64,000 nucleotides of DNA from an uncultured Alphaproteobacteria bacterium (GCA_947259105.1 CAMYKU010000008.1:1-64000); one strand, 5' to 3'; counted from the stretch's first letter, positions 35,334 to 45,657 are shown. The notes: generated by a model not told the origin, from the sequence alone. Translations and numbers: made by a program.

Positions 35334-35364
35334 AGGGCCCTGCGCATGCAGGGCCCTCCTTTCT
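35334..35364 (+). terminator. Rho-independent terminator after trxA
   Basis: A perfect ten-pair stem AGGGCCCTGC / GCAGGGCCCT with a GCAT loop, followed by CCTTTCT. It lies 28 bases after the trxA stop. The U tract is short, but the stem is very strong. Confidence 0.8.
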
Positions 35365-35497
35365 CGTCGGGATCAGGTGTTCCCGGTTTCAGCATTGGCC
35401 CGAGCGGGCGAGTGCGTTCACGATGACGAACGGTCCGGCGGCGGCGGCGATGAGGGGACTGTCCCGGAGTTGCCGCTGTCGACGACGCGAACGACAA

Positions 35498-35529
35498 GGG
35501 CGGGGCCGAACATACGGCCCCGCCCCTTT
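35498..35529. terminator. Bidirectional hairpin terminator
   Basis: Stem GCGGGGCCG / CGGCCCCGC (35500-35508 and 35515-35523) with a six-base loop, followed by CCCTTT on the plus strand. On the minus strand it lies 45-75 bases beyond the stop of the M14 peptidase, so it probably ends that transcript. The T tracts are weak on both sides. Confidence 0.55.
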
Positions 35530-35573
35530 CGCTGGGCGTTCTGGGCGCAATTGCCTCGAACGCCGCCGTTTAC

Positions 35574-36875
35574 TTACTCCGGCTCGTCGACCTCGGCCTC
35601 CTCCTCCTCGAAGCGCGGGTTGCGGATGCTGCTGTCGGTGCCGATCGGCAGCAGTGCGAGCGCCTCGGCCGGGTCCTCGGCGAAGAGGCTGCCGTCGGCC
35701 GTGGCCGCGAGCACGGACCAGACGATCTCGCGCGCGTTGTTCTTGAGCATGCCGATCGACTTCTGGCCCTGGCCGCGGATCTCGACCAGCACGCTGCCGC
35801 CCAGCGGCCCAAGCTCGCCGGCGAGGATGCGCTCGGTGCCGAGCAGGCCGAAGGCGTTCCGTGCGATCCCGGCGAACGGACCGCCGCGGATGAAGGAGCC
35901 GTCCGAGCGCTGGCGGATGTAGTTGGTGAACTCCATGTTGCCAAGCTCGAGCGAGCGCTTCTTCATGACGACGGTGAGCTGTTTGGAGAGGTCGCGCGCG
36001 TCCTCGTCCACGCCCTCGTTGGTCGGCCAGGTGATCGAGCCCGTGACCAGCCAGTTCGGGCGGTTCACGTCCGGATCGGTGTCGTCGTCGATCACGCTGC
36101 TGCCCTGGTTATGCACGTCGACCACCCAGATCGGCCCGTAGGCGTCGTAGACTGCGCGCACGCCCACGGCCTCGGGCACCGGGTTGAGCGCCGGGTCGAA
36201 GTGCCGGCCCGTGAAGCCCGGGTTGCAGACGACCTGCCAGCTCTGCGACCAGTCGGGCCAGTGGTAGCGGTTGATGTCGTAGTTTGACAGCCGGGTGCCG
36301 TCGGGCGCGACGTAGGTCGTCGAGAAGACGCCGCGGCCCTCGTCGAGCCGGCTGGGATCGATGGTGCCGTCCTCGAAGAAGCAGTCGCTCGAGCGCCGCG
36401 GCGGCGCGTCGAAGTCGGTGTTGCCGCGGGTGAACAGCTCGCCGCCGTCCGGGTTGACCCGCGGGATGATCAGCACGTAGAGCTGGTCCAGGATCGCCCC
36501 CGCCGGGCCGCCGCCGGCCACCAGCTTCTTGATGATGTCGAGCGCCGCCTCGGTGCCGTGCGGCTCGTTGCCGTGCTGCTGGGTGATGACCAGGACCGGC
36601 GTGTTGGCCGGGTCACCGATCTTGACCAGCCAGACGTCGCGGCCGTTGTTGGTCACGGCCACGCTCTCGACCTCGACCAGGCCGCCTGCGCGTGCCTCGA
36701 TGCGCATGAGCTTCTCGGTCAGTTGCTCGTAGCTCTCGAATCCCTTGAGCGAGACGTTCTGGTCGGGCGTGATCCACGGCCCCGCCGGGGTCGAGGTCTG
36801 CGCCACGGCCGGGCCCGCCAGCAACGCCGCAAGCGCCGCCGCGCCGCAGGCGGCGGATACCAATGTCGATTTCAT
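35574..36875 (-). CDS. M14-family zinc carboxypeptidase, secreted
   Basis: 433 residues with a signal peptide (1-26, cleavage after AVAQ region). Zinc ligands H101 and E104 lie in QQHGNEPHGTEAA and H255 in VVDVHNQGSS; IPRVNPDGGELFTRGN and NRYHWPDWSQ carry the substrate-carboxylate-binding N-x-R type residues, and LVEIRGQGQKS holds the likely catalytic glutamate. It would cleave C-terminal residues of peptides in the periplasm or outside. The acidic tail is rich in glutamate. No operon partner; convergent with trxA. Confidence 0.87.
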   Translation of the reverse strand: MKSTLVSAACGAAALAALLAGPAVAQTSTPAGPWITPDQNVSLKGFESYEQLTEKLMRIEARAGGLVEVESVAVTNNGRDVWLVKIGDPANTPVLVITQQHGNEPHGTEAALDIIKKLVAGGGPAGAILDQLYVLIIPRVNPDGGELFTRGNTDFDAPPRRSSDCFFEDGTIDPSRLDEGRGVFSTTYVAPDGTRLSNYDINRYHWPDWSQSWQVVCNPGFTGRHFDPALNPVPEAVGVRAVYDAYGPIWVVDVHNQGSSVIDDDTDPDVNRPNWLVTGSITWPTNEGVDEDARDLSKQLTVVMKKRSLELGNMEFTNYIRQRSDGSFIRGGPFAGIARNAFGLLGTERILAGELGPLGGSVLVEIRGQGQKSIGMLKNNAREIVWSVLAATADGSLFAEDPAEALALLPIGTDSSIRNPRFEEEEAEVDEPE

Positions 36876-37181
36876 GGGGTCCTCCGTTGTCTATGGTGTT
36901 CCGCTGCGAACGCCCTTAAGGAGCGGCCCCGCCGCCTCGTCGCCCGCAACGGACGGTAGAACTCATGCTAGCACCCACCATCCGGCATGGGGAGCCCCCA
37001 ATGCGCCGACCGGCCCTTATACCAAGGAGCGTTGATACTCTCGTGCAAATCAAGGCTCATCGGGATGATACGCTTTGAGTTATGTGCCAGCACGACCCGG
37101 GAACGCGGATCGGGCGATCTTCGTTGCACCATCTACCCTGTCCCGTGGGGCCATAAGCCGATCCAGATCCAAACCGGGGCA
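36876..37181. other. Intergenic interval, M14 peptidase to folC
   Basis: 306 bases without a convincing reading frame. It contains the M14 promoter region and the second copy of the dispersed 20-base repeat at 37016-37035. Nothing else was recognised. Confidence 0.5.
37016..37035 (-). repeat. Dispersed 20-bp repeat, copy 2
   Basis: On the minus strand this reads TCAACGCTCCTTGGTATAAG, 19 of 20 bases identical to 25006-25025. Both copies lie beyond the 3' ends or in leaders of housekeeping genes. Confidence 0.7.
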
Positions 37182-38465
37182 CTACCCGGACAGCACACTT
37201 CCCGCGAGATAGAGCGAGCCGCAGATCAGGGCGCGGGCCGGGCCTTTTTGCCGTGCGGCGATGGATTCGACGGCGGCGGCAAGGTCGTCCGCCGGCGCGG
37301 CGTCGAGGCCGGCGCTTGTCGCGATGTCCGCCAGTTCGGCGGCGGAGAAGGCGTTCTCCTCGCCCGGAATGGCGACGGCGCGAAGGCCGCTCGCGACGCG
37401 CGCCAGGGGCTCGAAGAAGGCGGCCGCCTGCTTGTTGTTCATCATGCCGCAGACCAGCCACAGCGGCCGGTCGCCCCACTCCGCGGCGGCGTGGGCGGCC
37501 AGCGCTTCGCCGGCGGCGGCGTTGTGCCCGCCGTCGAGCCAGAGCTCCCAGTCCTCCGGCAGCAGGCCTGCCAGCGGCCCGTCCCGGAGGCGCTGGAGCC
37601 GGCCCGGCCACGACGCGCGCAGCAGCCCTTTGGCGATGTCGAGTTCGGTGACGGTGAACCCCTTCAGGCGTTCGAGCGCGGCGATGGCGACCGCCGCGTT
37701 GTCGATCTGGTGCGCGCCCGGCAGGACCGGCCGGGGCAGGGTCAGGCGGCCGCGGGCGCTGTAGACCAGCCCGTTCGCGGTGGCCTCCACCGAAAAGCTC
37801 CGGCCGAAGCGGAAGGTCGGGGTGCCGGTACGCGCGGCGACGGCCTCGATCACCGCGGCGGCCTCCGGTGGCTGCGGCCCGATCACCGACGGCACGCCGC
37901 GCTTCTGGATCGCCGCCTTCTCAGCAGCGATCTCGCGCAGCGTCTCGCCGAGGAAATGCTGGTGGTCGATCGAGACCGGGGTGATCACGGTCACCAGCGG
38001 GCGCGCGACCAGGTTGGTCGCGTCCAGCCGCCCGCCGAGGCCGCATTCGAGCAGCAGGATGTCGGCCGGCTCTTCCGAGAAGGCAAGGAACGCGGCGGCC
38101 GTGGTGATCTCGAAATAGGTGATCGGCGCGCCGTCATTGGCTTCCTCGCAGCGCTCCAGATAGGCCGCAAGGGCCGGTTCCGCGATCGGCTCGCCGGCGA
38201 GGCGGATGCGCTCATGGAAGCGCACCAGGTGCGGCGACGTATAGGCGTGGACCGTGTAGCCCGCCGATTCGAGGGTGGCGCGCATGAACGCGGCGACCGA
38301 GCCCTTGCCGTTGGTGCCGGCGAGATGCACCACCGGCGGCAGACGGTCCTGCGGCCGCCCGAGACGGTCGAGCAGCCGCTCGATCCTGTCCAGCGACAAA
38401 TCGATGATCTTCGGGTGCAGCGTCATCAGGCGCGCGAGGATCGCGTCGCTGGGTTGAGCAAACAT
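37182..38465 (-). CDS. folC: Folylpolyglutamate synthase/dihydrofolate synthase
   Basis: 427-residue Mur-ligase-family enzyme. VVHLAGTNGKGSVAAFM carries the P-loop (residues 50-56). ITYFEITTAAAFL and LLECGLGGRLDATN are family motifs, ITPVSIDHQHFLGETLREIA supplies the central histidine and E-K-A-A-I block, and WLDGGHNAAAGEAL is the ligand motif of the C-terminal domain. It adds glutamate to dihydropteroate and to folates. Final gene of the trpB-trpA-accD-folC run. Confidence 0.95.
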   Translation of the reverse strand: MFAQPSDAILARLMTLHPKIIDLSLDRIERLLDRLGRPQDRLPPVVHLAGTNGKGSVAAFMRATLESAGYTVHAYTSPHLVRFHERIRLAGEPIAEPALAAYLERCEEANDGAPITYFEITTAAAFLAFSEEPADILLLECGLGGRLDATNLVARPLVTVITPVSIDHQHFLGETLREIAAEKAAIQKRGVPSVIGPQPPEAAAVIEAVAARTGTPTFRFGRSFSVEATANGLVYSARGRLTLPRPVLPGAHQIDNAAVAIAALERLKGFTVTELDIAKGLLRASWPGRLQRLRDGPLAGLLPEDWELWLDGGHNAAAGEALAAHAAAEWGDRPLWLVCGMMNNKQAAAFFEPLARVASGLRAVAIPGEENAFSAAELADIATSAGLDAAPADDLAAAVESIAARQKGPARALICGSLYLAGSVLSG

Positions 38466-38509
38466 CTTTTTCGGTTACGGCAGTGGAATCGCGGCCTCGT
38501 TCGGCGGGT

Positions 38510-39505
38510 TCAGGATCGCTCTTCCTGTCCGGCATCCCCGGAACCGGAAGATGCGGACGGCTTTGCCGCGTGCGCGGGCTCTTCCGCGATTTCGTCCTCA
38601 TCCTCGGGCGGCAGGATCTCGCCCTCGACGGGAAGCGGGACGATCTCGGCCTCCGGGGTCCTGTTGCGCAGCAGGTCGATCAGATTGATCAGCGTCTCGC
38701 GCAGCTCGTGCCGCGGCACGACGATGTCGACGATGCCGTGATCCATCAGATACTCGGCCCGCTGGAAGCCTTCCGGAAGCTTCTCGCGCACCGTCTGCTC
38801 GATCACGCGCTGGCCGGCGAAGCCGATCAGCGCGCCGGGCTCGGCGATCTGGATATCGCCGAGCATCGCGAAGCTGGCGGTCACCCCGCCGGTCGTGGGG
38901 TCGGTCAGCAGCACGATGTAGGGCAGGTCGGCGTCCCGCACCTCCTCCACGGCGATGACGGTGCGCGGCAGCTGCATGAGCGACAGGATGCCCTCCTGCA
39001 TGCGGGCGCCGCCGGAGGCCGGCACGACGATCAGCGGCGCGTCCTGCAGGACCGCCAGCTTGGCGGCCGAAACCAGGCCCTCGCCCACCGCGACGCCCAT
39101 CGACCCGCCCATGAAGCTGAAGTCGAACGCCGCGACGACCACCTTGTGGCCGCCCATGTCGCCGTGGGCGACGATGATCGCATCCTCCTCGCCGGTCTTC
39201 GTGCGGCTCTCCTTCAGCCGGTCCGTGTAACGCTTGAGGTCCCTGAACTTCAAAGGGTCGGTGACCGCCTTGGGGAGTTCGATGCGGTTGTACTCCCCGT
39301 CGTCGAACAGCATCTCGAGCCGCTTCTTGACGTCGACGCGCAGATGGTGGCTGCAGTGCTGGCAGACGAAAAGGTTTTCCTCCAGATCGCGGTGGAAGAT
39401 CATCTGGCCGCAGTTCGGGCACTTGAACCACAGATTGTCCGGCGGTTCGTTCTGCTTGACCAGCGCACGGAATTTCGGACGGACGAAGTTGGTCAGCCAG
39501 TTCAT
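38510..39505 (-). CDS. accD: Acetyl-CoA carboxylase carboxyltransferase subunit beta
   Basis: 331 residues. The N-terminal zinc ribbon has C29, C32, C48 and C51 (CPNCGQM and CQHCSHH). The crotonase-fold carboxyltransferase domain contains [38 protein letters not shown] and [18 protein letters not shown] with the acyl-CoA oxyanion glycines. The C-terminal tail is acidic. The start overlaps the trpA stop (ATGA). It catalyses transfer of CO2 from biotin carrier to acetyl-CoA. Confidence 0.97.
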   Translation of the reverse strand: MNWLTNFVRPKFRALVKQNEPPDNLWFKCPNCGQMIFHRDLEENLFVCQHCSHHLRVDVKKRLEMLFDDGEYNRIELPKAVTDPLKFRDLKRYTDRLKESRTKTGEEDAIIVAHGDMGGHKVVVAAFDFSFMGGSMGVAVGEGLVSAAKLAVLQDAPLIVVPASGGARMQEGILSLMQLPRTVIAVEEVRDADLPYIVLLTDPTTGGVTASFAMLGDIQIAEPGALIGFAGQRVIEQTVREKLPEGFQRAEYLMDHGIVDIVVPRHELRETLINLIDLLRNRTPEAEIVPLPVEGEILPPEDEDEIAEEPAHAAKPSASSGSGDAGQEERS

Positions 39506-40350
39506 TCGGGGCCCTCCCGGCCGCGCACGCCCGCGGCAAGTTCGCGGACGAAATCGAGCACCTTCCCGGCAAGCCCGGGGGCCGGACTGCCGTCGTCGCC
39601 GAGGCCCGCCACGATCCGCTCGACGATGGCCGAGCCGACCACCGCCGCGTCGGCGACGGACGCAACCGCCCGGGCGTTGTCCGGCGTCCTGATGCCGAAC
39701 CCGACGCCGATCGGCAGCGCGGTATGGCGGCGCAGCCGCTCGACGGCGGTGCGCACCGCGCCCTCGGCGGCGGAAGTGGTGCCCGTGATTCCCATCACCG
39801 AGACATAATATACGAAGCCGCTGGTATTGGACAGGACCGCCGGCAGGCGGTCATCGTCTGTGGTGGGCGTCGCCAGGCGGATGAAGTTCAGGCCGGCCTT
39901 CAGGGCCGGCAGGCACAGCTCTTCGTCCTCTTCCGGCGGCAGGTCCACCACGATCAGCCCGTCGACGCCGGCGTCACGCGCATCGGCCACGAACCGCTCC
40001 GGCCCGTAACTGTAGATCGGGTTGTAGTAGCCCATCAGGACGATCGGCGTCTCGTCGTCCTGCTTGCGGAAATCCCGCACCAGGTCGAGCACCATGGCGA
40101 GCTTCATGCCGCGCTTCAGGGCCCGCAGCGATGCCGCCTGGATCGCCGGGCCGTCCGCCATCGGGTCCGAGAAGGGCATGCCCAGCTCGATCACGTCCGC
40201 CCCCGCCTGCGGCAGGCCCAGCACGATTTCCCGCGATGTCTCGTAGTCCGGATCGCCGGCGGTCACGAAGGTGACCAGCCCGCCGCGGCCCGCGGCCTTC
40301 AGGGTCTCGAACCGCCGCCGGATACGCCCCGAATCGGCGTGTTCGCTCAC
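39502..40350 (-). CDS. trpA: Tryptophan synthase alpha chain
   Basis: 282-residue TIM barrel. Catalytic Glu and Asp lie in [20 protein letters not shown] and in [23 protein letters not shown] is the mobile loop 6 region; [12 protein letters not shown] binds the phosphate. GTG start at 40350 overlaps the trpB stop by four bases. It releases indole from indole-3-glycerol phosphate for the beta subunit. Confidence 0.97.
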   Translation of the reverse strand: MSEHADSGRIRRRFETLKAAGRGGLVTFVTAGDPDYETSREIVLGLPQAGADVIELGMPFSDPMADGPAIQAASLRALKRGMKLAMVLDLVRDFRKQDDETPIVLMGYYNPIYSYGPERFVADARDAGVDGLIVVDLPPEEDEELCLPALKAGLNFIRLATPTTDDDRLPAVLSNTSGFVYYVSVMGITGTTSAAEGAVRTAVERLRRHTALPIGVGFGIRTPDNARAVASVADAAVVGSAIVERIVAGLGDDGSPAPGLAGKVLDFVRELAAGVRGREGPE

Positions 40351-41561
40351 AACTCCACCCCCAGCGCCTCGGCCACGGTGAAGATGTCCTTGTCGCCGCG
40401 CCCGCACATGTTCATGCACAGGAGGTGGTCCTTCGGCAGGTCGCCGGCGATGCGGCCGACATGGGCCAGCGCGTGGGCGGGCTCCAGCGCCGGGATGATG
40501 CCCTCGGTGCGGCTGCACAGCTGGAAGGCCTCCAGCGCCTCCCGGTCGGTCGCGGAGACGTATTCGACGCGGCCGCTCTCGAACAGCCAGGAATGCTCCG
40601 GACCGATCCCCGGGTAATCGAGGCCGGCGGATATCGAATGGGCCTCCAGGATCTGCCCGTCATCGTCCTGCAGCAGGTAGGTCCGGTTGCCGTGCAGCAC
40701 GCCAGGCCGGCCGCCGGTCAGCGACGCCGCATGCTTGTCGGTATTGAGGCCGTGGCCCGCCGCCTCGACGCCGTAGATCTTCACCTCCGGATCGTCGAGG
40801 AAGGCATGGAACAGGCCCATGGCGTTCGAGCCGCCGCCGATGCAGGCAACCAGGCTGTCGGGCAGCCGGCCTTCCGCTTCCATCATCTGCTCGCGCGCCT
40901 CGCGCCCGATCACCGACTGGAAATCCCGCACCATGGCCGGATAGGGGTGCGGGCCCGCGACCGTGCCGATGATGTAGAAGGTGTTCTCGACATTGGCGAC
41001 CCAGTCGCGCAGCGCCTCGTTCATCGCATCCTTCAGCGAATTGGAGCCGCTGGTGACCGGCTTGACCTCGGCGCCCAGAAGCTTCATGCGGAACACGTTC
41101 GGCGCCTGCCGCGCGATGTCCTTCGATCCCATATAGACGGTGCAGGGCAGATCGAACAGCGCGCAGACGGTGGCGGTTGCGACGCCGTGCTGGCCGGCCC
41201 CGGTCTCGGCGATGATGCGGGTCTTGCCCATGCGCCGGGCCAGCAGGATCTGGCCGATGCAGTTGTTGATCTTGTGCGCGCCGGTATGGTTCAGCTCGTC
41301 GCGCTTGAAGTAAATCTTCGCGCCGCCGAAATGCTCGGTCAGCCGTTTCGCAAGATAGAGCGGACTCGGCCGGCCGACATAATGCTTGAAATAGTACTGC
41401 AACTCCTCCTCGAAGGACGGATCCTCCTTCGCGGCATCCCAGGCCTTCTCGACCTCGAGAATCAGCGGCATCAGGGTCTCGGCGACGAACCGTCCGCCGA
41501 AAATCCCGAAATGGCCCTGCTCATCCGGCCCGGCCCGGTAGGTATTGATCTGTTGCGTCAT
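40347..41561 (-). CDS. trpB: Tryptophan synthase beta chain
   Basis: 404-residue PLP enzyme. The cofactor lysine is in [47 protein letters not shown] (phosphate-binding G-G-G-S-N) and the late [14 protein letters not shown] are diagnostic of TrpB1. ATG 41561 fits the usual N-terminus ahead of [14 protein letters not shown]. In this group trpF normally lies immediately upstream; here it is 4.8 kb away. Confidence 0.97.
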   Translation of the reverse strand: MTQQINTYRAGPDEQGHFGIFGGRFVAETLMPLILEVEKAWDAAKEDPSFEEELQYYFKHYVGRPSPLYLAKRLTEHFGGAKIYFKRDELNHTGAHKINNCIGQILLARRMGKTRIIAETGAGQHGVATATVCALFDLPCTVYMGSKDIARQAPNVFRMKLLGAEVKPVTSGSNSLKDAMNEALRDWVANVENTFYIIGTVAGPHPYPAMVRDFQSVIGREAREQMMEAEGRLPDSLVACIGGGSNAMGLFHAFLDDPEVKIYGVEAAGHGLNTDKHAASLTGGRPGVLHGNRTYLLQDDDGQILEAHSISAGLDYPGIGPEHSWLFESGRVEYVSATDREALEAFQLCSRTEGIIPALEPAHALAHVGRIAGDLPKDHLLCMNMCGRGDKDIFTVAEALGVEL

Positions 41562-41716
41562 GAACACCGTCGGGCGCCCTGGAAATTCGGCGCGCTCTGC
41601 AATTCCGATAGAACAGGGCAGCTTCATAGCGCATTTGGCTGCCCTGTCACAGACTCAAATTCTTAATCTTCACGGCTTATAGGGGGTACAGCCGATACTC
41701 GGCAAGTGGAGGCATT

Positions 41717-42334
41717 GTGGCGACGATCTACGATCTCAAACCCCGATTCCAGGCCCTGTTGCGGCCTGTCTGCGGCGCATTGGCCCGGGCCGGCGTGACC
41801 GCCAACCAGGTCACCGTGGCGGCGGCGCTGCTTTCGGTGGCCGGCGGCGGTGCGATCCTGTGGCGCCCGGAGGCGCGCTGGCCGCTGCTGCTGTTGCCGG
41901 CGGTGCTGTTCCTGCGCATGGCGCTGAACGCCATCGACGGCATGCTGGCGCGCGAGCACGATATGAAAAGCCCGCTGGGCGCGGTCCTGAACGAGCTGGG
42001 CGATGTCATCGCGGACGCGGCGCTGTATCTGCCGCTGGCGGCGGTGCCTGGTGTCGCGGCGTGGCCTGTCGTCGGTCTCGTGATGGCCGGCATCCTGGTC
42101 GAGATGACCGGCGTCGTCGGCCTGCAGATCGGCGCCTCGCGGCGCTACGACGGGCCGGTGGGCAAGAGCGACCGCGCCTTCGTCTTCGGCCTGGTGGCCT
42201 TTCTTCTGGGCATCGGCATCGGCGCAGGGGCGTGGATCGATGTTCTGCTGGGGCTGGCGCTGGCGCTGTCGGGTTTCACAGTGGTCAATCGCGCCGGCAA
42301 GGCGCTGGCCGAAGCCGAGGGGAGCGGGCAATGA
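41717..42334 (+). CDS. CDP-alcohol phosphatidyltransferase family protein (YnjF-like)
   Basis: 205-residue integral membrane protein with the CDP-alcohol transferase region at 71-96. The motif D-x2-DG-x2-AR-x8-G-x3-D-x3-D is present as N71-x2-D74-G75-x2-A78-R79-x8-G88-x3-N92-x3-D96, so the first and third aspartates are asparagines. The rest of the motif and about six membrane segments are intact. I recall the same N pattern in YnjF-like proteins but could not check. It is the first of three overlapping or close lipid-enzyme genes, suggesting a special phospholipid head-group pathway. Confidence 0.85.
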   Translation: MATIYDLKPRFQALLRPVCGALARAGVTANQVTVAAALLSVAGGGAILWRPEARWPLLLLPAVLFLRMALNAIDGMLAREHDMKSPLGAVLNELGDVIADAALYLPLAAVPGVAAWPVVGLVMAGILVEMTGVVGLQIGASRRYDGPVGKSDRAFVFGLVAFLLGIGIGAGAWIDVLLGLALALSGFTVVNRAGKALAEAEGSGQ

Positions 42335-43272
42335 CCCTGACCCTGCCGCAGACGCCGGTGCTGTGGGGCATCGCCGGCGTCTTCGTCATCCTGGTCGCCG
42401 CCAGCGTCGTCGTGTTCGTCCTGGTAAAGGCGCGGCCCGCGCGCGATTTCAGCGAGCTGAAGGCGCGGATCTCCTCGTGGTGGGTGATGGTGACGGTACT
42501 GTCGGTCGCCATCGTTCTCAGCCCCCTGGTGTCCGTCGTCTTTCTCGGTTTCGTCAGTTTCCTCGCGCTGAAGGAGTATTTTTCGCTGATCCCGACCCGG
42601 CGCGCCGACCGCCGCGTGCTGTTCTGGGCGTATCTCGCCATCCCGGTGCAGTTCTACTGGATCGGCATCGAATGGTACGGGATGTTCATCATCTTCGTGC
42701 CGGTCTTCATGTTCCTGTTCCTGCCGCTGGCGATGCTGGTGACCGGGCAGACCGAAGGTTTCCTGCGGGCGGCCGGCAGCCTGCACTGGGGGCTGATGAC
42801 GATGGTGTTCGCCATCGGCCACGCGGCCTATCTGCTGGCGCTGCCGGACGCGGGCAACCCGGCCGCGGGAAGCGCCGGGCTGCTGCTGTTCCTGATCTTC
42901 CTCACCCAGTTCAACGACGTCGCCCAGTATGTCTGGGGCAAGCTGTTCGGGCGCCACAAGGTGGCGCCGGCGGTCAGCCCCAACAAGACGCTCGAGGGGC
43001 TGCTGGGCGGCCTCGTCACGACGACCCTGCTGGCCTGGCTGATCGCGCCGCACCTCACGCCGCTGGTGTCGTGGCAGGCGCCGGCGGCGGGCCTGATCAT
43101 CGGGTTCGCCGGGTTCGTGGGCGACGTTACGATCTCGGCGCTGAAGCGCGATCTCGGGGTCAAGGATTCGGGCTCGCTGATCCCCGGCCACGGCGGCGTT
43201 CTGGACCGGGTCGACAGCCTGACCTTCACCGCGCCGCTGTTCTTCCACTACATCTACTATCTGCACTACTGA
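42331..43272 (+). CDS. Phosphatidate cytidylyltransferase (CdsA family)
   Basis: 313-residue membrane enzyme with about eight hydrophobic segments. The C-terminal family signature [20 protein letters not shown] continues into GVLDRVDS, giving the conserved K-R, K-D, P-G-H-G-G and D-R-x-D residues. [18 protein letters not shown] and VSPNKTLEG are also diagnostic. It makes CDP-diacylglycerol from phosphatidate and CTP, feeding the preceding CDP-alcohol transferase, whose stop it overlaps (ATGA). Probably a second, accessory CdsA, because the housekeeping copy normally lies in the uppS-dxr region. Confidence 0.9.
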   Translation: MTLTLPQTPVLWGIAGVFVILVAASVVVFVLVKARPARDFSELKARISSWWVMVTVLSVAIVLSPLVSVVFLGFVSFLALKEYFSLIPTRRADRRVLFWAYLAIPVQFYWIGIEWYGMFIIFVPVFMFLFLPLAMLVTGQTEGFLRAAGSLHWGLMTMVFAIGHAAYLLALPDAGNPAAGSAGLLLFLIFLTQFNDVAQYVWGKLFGRHKVAPAVSPNKTLEGLLGGLVTTTLLAWLIAPHLTPLVSWQAPAAGLIIGFAGFVGDVTISALKRDLGVKDSGSLIPGHGGVLDRVDSLTFTAPLFFHYIYYLHY

Positions 43273-43283
43273 GCGGCGCGCCG

Positions 43284-43934
43284 ATGACCACGCCAAGCCA
43301 TGTCCTGCGCTTCCTGTTCTTCCTGCTGATCGTGCGGCCGGTGGTGCTGATCGTCCTCGGGCTCAATATCCGCCACCGCGAGCGGTTGCCGGCCGCCGGC
43401 CCGGCGATCATCGCCGCCAACCACAACAGCCATCTCGACACGCTGGTGCTGATGAGCCTGTTCCCGCTCGGGCAACTGCCGCGGCTGCGGCCGGTCGCGG
43501 CGGCCGATTACTTCCTGCGCAACCGCGCCATGGCGTGGTTCGCGACGCGGATCATCGGTATCATCCCCCTGAAGCGGGCGGTGCGTGCGGGCGGCGGCGA
43601 CCCGCTGGCCGAGGCGTCCGCGGCGCTCGATCGCGGCGATATCCTGATTCTGTTTCCCGAAGGCTCGCGCGGAGAGCCGGAACAGATGGACGCGTTCAAG
43701 ACCGGCATCGGCCATCTTGCCAAACGGCATCCGGACGCCGCCGTGGTGCCGATCTTCCTGCATGGGCTGGGCAAGGCGCTGCCGCGCGGCACCTGGTTGC
43801 TGGTGCCGTTCTTCTGCGACGTGTTCGTCGGCGCGGCGATGACCTGGACCGGGGACCGCGCGACCTTCATGGCCGCGCTGGAACAGCGCACCGCCGGGCT
43901 CGCCGCCGAAGGTCGGTTTCCGGCGTGGGATTAA
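43284..43934 (+). CDS. 1-acyl-sn-glycerol-3-phosphate acyltransferase family protein
   Basis: 216 residues. The acyltransferase H-x4-D motif is in [18 protein letters not shown], and [21 protein letters not shown] is the F-P-E-G-S-R motif. An N-terminal hydrophobic segment (8-27) anchors it in the membrane. It would acylate a lysophospholipid or glycerol phosphate derivative. Eleven bases after cdsA, so the three genes likely form one lipid-remodelling operon. Confidence 0.88.
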   Translation: MTTPSHVLRFLFFLLIVRPVVLIVLGLNIRHRERLPAAGPAIIAANHNSHLDTLVLMSLFPLGQLPRLRPVAAADYFLRNRAMAWFATRIIGIIPLKRAVRAGGGDPLAEASAALDRGDILILFPEGSRGEPEQMDAFKTGIGHLAKRHPDAAVVPIFLHGLGKALPRGTWLLVPFFCDVFVGAAMTWTGDRATFMAALEQRTAGLAAEGRFPAWD

Positions 43935-44054
43935 CATGTTATCCAACGCACTCGCACCGGCCTGCTCAGCACGGAAGACCCTGTACGATACCGATGGGCG
44001 GCGGGGTGGGGGAGCGGGCCGGCGCCGGTTCAATGTAACTGGACAATGCGCTAA

Positions 44055-44588
44055 ATGCTGATCGCGGGCATATGGGGGTTCGCCGAGGCGACGCTGTTCT
44101 TCATCGTCCCCGACGTCTGGCTGACGCTGATCGCCGTGCGGCGCGGCCTGATGCCGGCGTTCGTGGCGTGCGGATGGGCGCTTGCGGGCGCCCTGGCGGG
44201 TGGCCTTGCGATGTATTCCTGGGGTGCGTTCGATCCGGCGACCGCGCGTGACGTCCTGGAAACGATCCCCGCCATCGACCGGGACATGATCGATGGCGTG
44301 CGGTCGGCGCTGCGGGACGATGGCGTCGCGGCGGTGTTTTTCGGCCCGCTCCAAGGCGTCCCGTACAAGATCTATGCCGTCGAAGGGTCGGCCGCCGGCG
44401 TCGGCCTGGCGGCCTTCCTCGCCGTCAGCGTTCCCGCAAGACTGCTTCGTTTCGTCCTGCTGGCGGTGGTCGCGAACGTGGTATCGAGATGGGTCCTGGG
44501 CCGCACCGGCCCGCGGCTCCGGGCCGGGGTGCTGCTTGCGGCCTGGGCCGTCTTCTACGCGATCTATTTCTCGGTCATGCCGGGCTGA
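44055..44588 (+). CDS. DedA/YqaA-like inner-membrane protein
   Basis: 177-residue membrane protein. The opening GIWGFAEATLFFIVPDVWLTLIAV has the F-A-E-x-x-x-x-x-x-P-x-D-x-x-L pattern of the SNARE-associated superfamily, and FFGPLQGVPYKIYAVEGSAAG resembles the P-x-x-G-x-P-x-K re-entrant motif. Four hydrophobic stretches follow. DedA-type proteins are linked to lipid scrambling and envelope maintenance, which fits the lipid enzymes just upstream. 120 bases separate it from the acyltransferase. Confidence 0.72.
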   Translation: MLIAGIWGFAEATLFFIVPDVWLTLIAVRRGLMPAFVACGWALAGALAGGLAMYSWGAFDPATARDVLETIPAIDRDMIDGVRSALRDDGVAAVFFGPLQGVPYKIYAVEGSAAGVGLAAFLAVSVPARLLRFVLLAVVANVVSRWVLGRTGPRLRAGVLLAAWAVFYAIYFSVMPG

Positions 44589-44595
44589 ACGGCCG

Positions 44596-45474
44596 TCAGG
44601 CCCCGCCGGCGTAGCGGTCGTCCTCGCCGTAGTAGTCCTCGAAGCCGACGATGCGGCGCAGCTCCTCGAAGCTGAGCAGTTGGCTGTCCGGGTGGCGGCC
44701 GGCCTTCATGTCGGCCAGCCCGTCGCGCATCGCCTTCATCGCGGCCGACAGCAGCGTCAGCGGCCAGGCGACAAGGCTGTAGCCGATGTCCTGAAGCGTC
44801 TCGGCCGGCAGCACTGGCGTCGCGCCCTCTTCCACCATGTTGGCGAGATGCCGGCCCGGCACCGCCTCGCAGATGCGGCGCATCTCGGCCTCGGTCTCGG
44901 GCGCCTCGACGAACAGCATATCGGCGCCGGCGGTCTTGAAGGCCTCGGCCCGGCGCAGCGCCTCGTCCAGCCCGTGCGTCGCGCGGGCGTCGGTGCGGGC
45001 CAGGATCATGATGCCGGCGCCCTCGTCGCGGGCGTCGCACGCGGCGCGGATCCGCGCGACGGCCTCGTCGAAGGCGACGACGGCCTTGCCCTTGGTGTGG
45101 CCGCAGCGCTTGGGCCAGACCTGGTCCTCGATCATCACCGCGGCGAAGCCGGCCGCCGCATAGCCGCGCACCGTGCGCTTGACGTTGACCGCGTTGCCGT
45201 AGCCGGTGTCGCCGTCGCCGATCACCGGGATGTCCACGGCGGCGCAGATGTTGCGCCCTTGGTCGACGATCTCGCCATAGGAGATCAGCCCGGTATCCGG
45301 CAGGGCGAGCCGCGCCGCCGACACCGCGAAGCCCGACATGAACGACGCCGCGAACCCGGCCTCCTCGACCAGCCGTGCCGACAAGGGATCGAACACCGCC
45401 GGCATCTGCACGATCTCGCCGGATTGCAGCAGGGCGCGGAGCTTGGCGGCGGCGGGGGTGAGCGGTGCGGTCAT
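44596..45474 (-). CDS. Isocitrate lyase/PEP mutase superfamily protein
   Basis: 292-residue TIM-barrel enzyme. FMSGFAVSAARLALPDTGLI and PVIGDGDTGYGNAVNVKRTV are typical of the superfamily (the D-x-D-x-G-Y-G metal site), AVMIEDQVWPKRCGHTKGK is the mobile gating loop with the catalytic cysteine in K-R-C-G-H, and ILARTDARATHGLDEALRRA is the second metal motif. Likely a lyase for a substituted malate-type acid (2,3-dimethylmalate or methylisocitrate relatives) or an oxaloacetate decarboxylase; substrate unknown. Convergent with the DedA-like gene. Confidence 0.88.
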   Translation of the reverse strand: MTAPLTPAAAKLRALLQSGEIVQMPAVFDPLSARLVEEAGFAASFMSGFAVSAARLALPDTGLISYGEIVDQGRNICAAVDIPVIGDGDTGYGNAVNVKRTVRGYAAAGFAAVMIEDQVWPKRCGHTKGKAVVAFDEAVARIRAACDARDEGAGIMILARTDARATHGLDEALRRAEAFKTAGADMLFVEAPETEAEMRRICEAVPGRHLANMVEEGATPVLPAETLQDIGYSLVAWPLTLLSAAMKAMRDGLADMKAGRHPDSQLLSFEELRRIVGFEDYYGEDDRYAGGA

Positions 45475-45657
45475 GCGGGGCTCCTGGTCGGACAGGCTGG
45501 ATTGCGGCGCGACTATACGCCGGAAGGGCTTGTGGGCAACAGACCGGTCCATTCGAATCGTTGTTTGCTTAACCTTTGCGCAAGCCATAGGCCGAATAAT
45601 TGCGGGAACAGAGGGCTACCATCACAGCCAAGTGAAAATTCTGAAGGGATTGCAGAG

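Noticed and set aside
35423-35746. Arg-rich open frame after trxA
   Set aside because: It runs through the terminator hairpin and into the antisense of the M14 peptidase; no start signal or family match.
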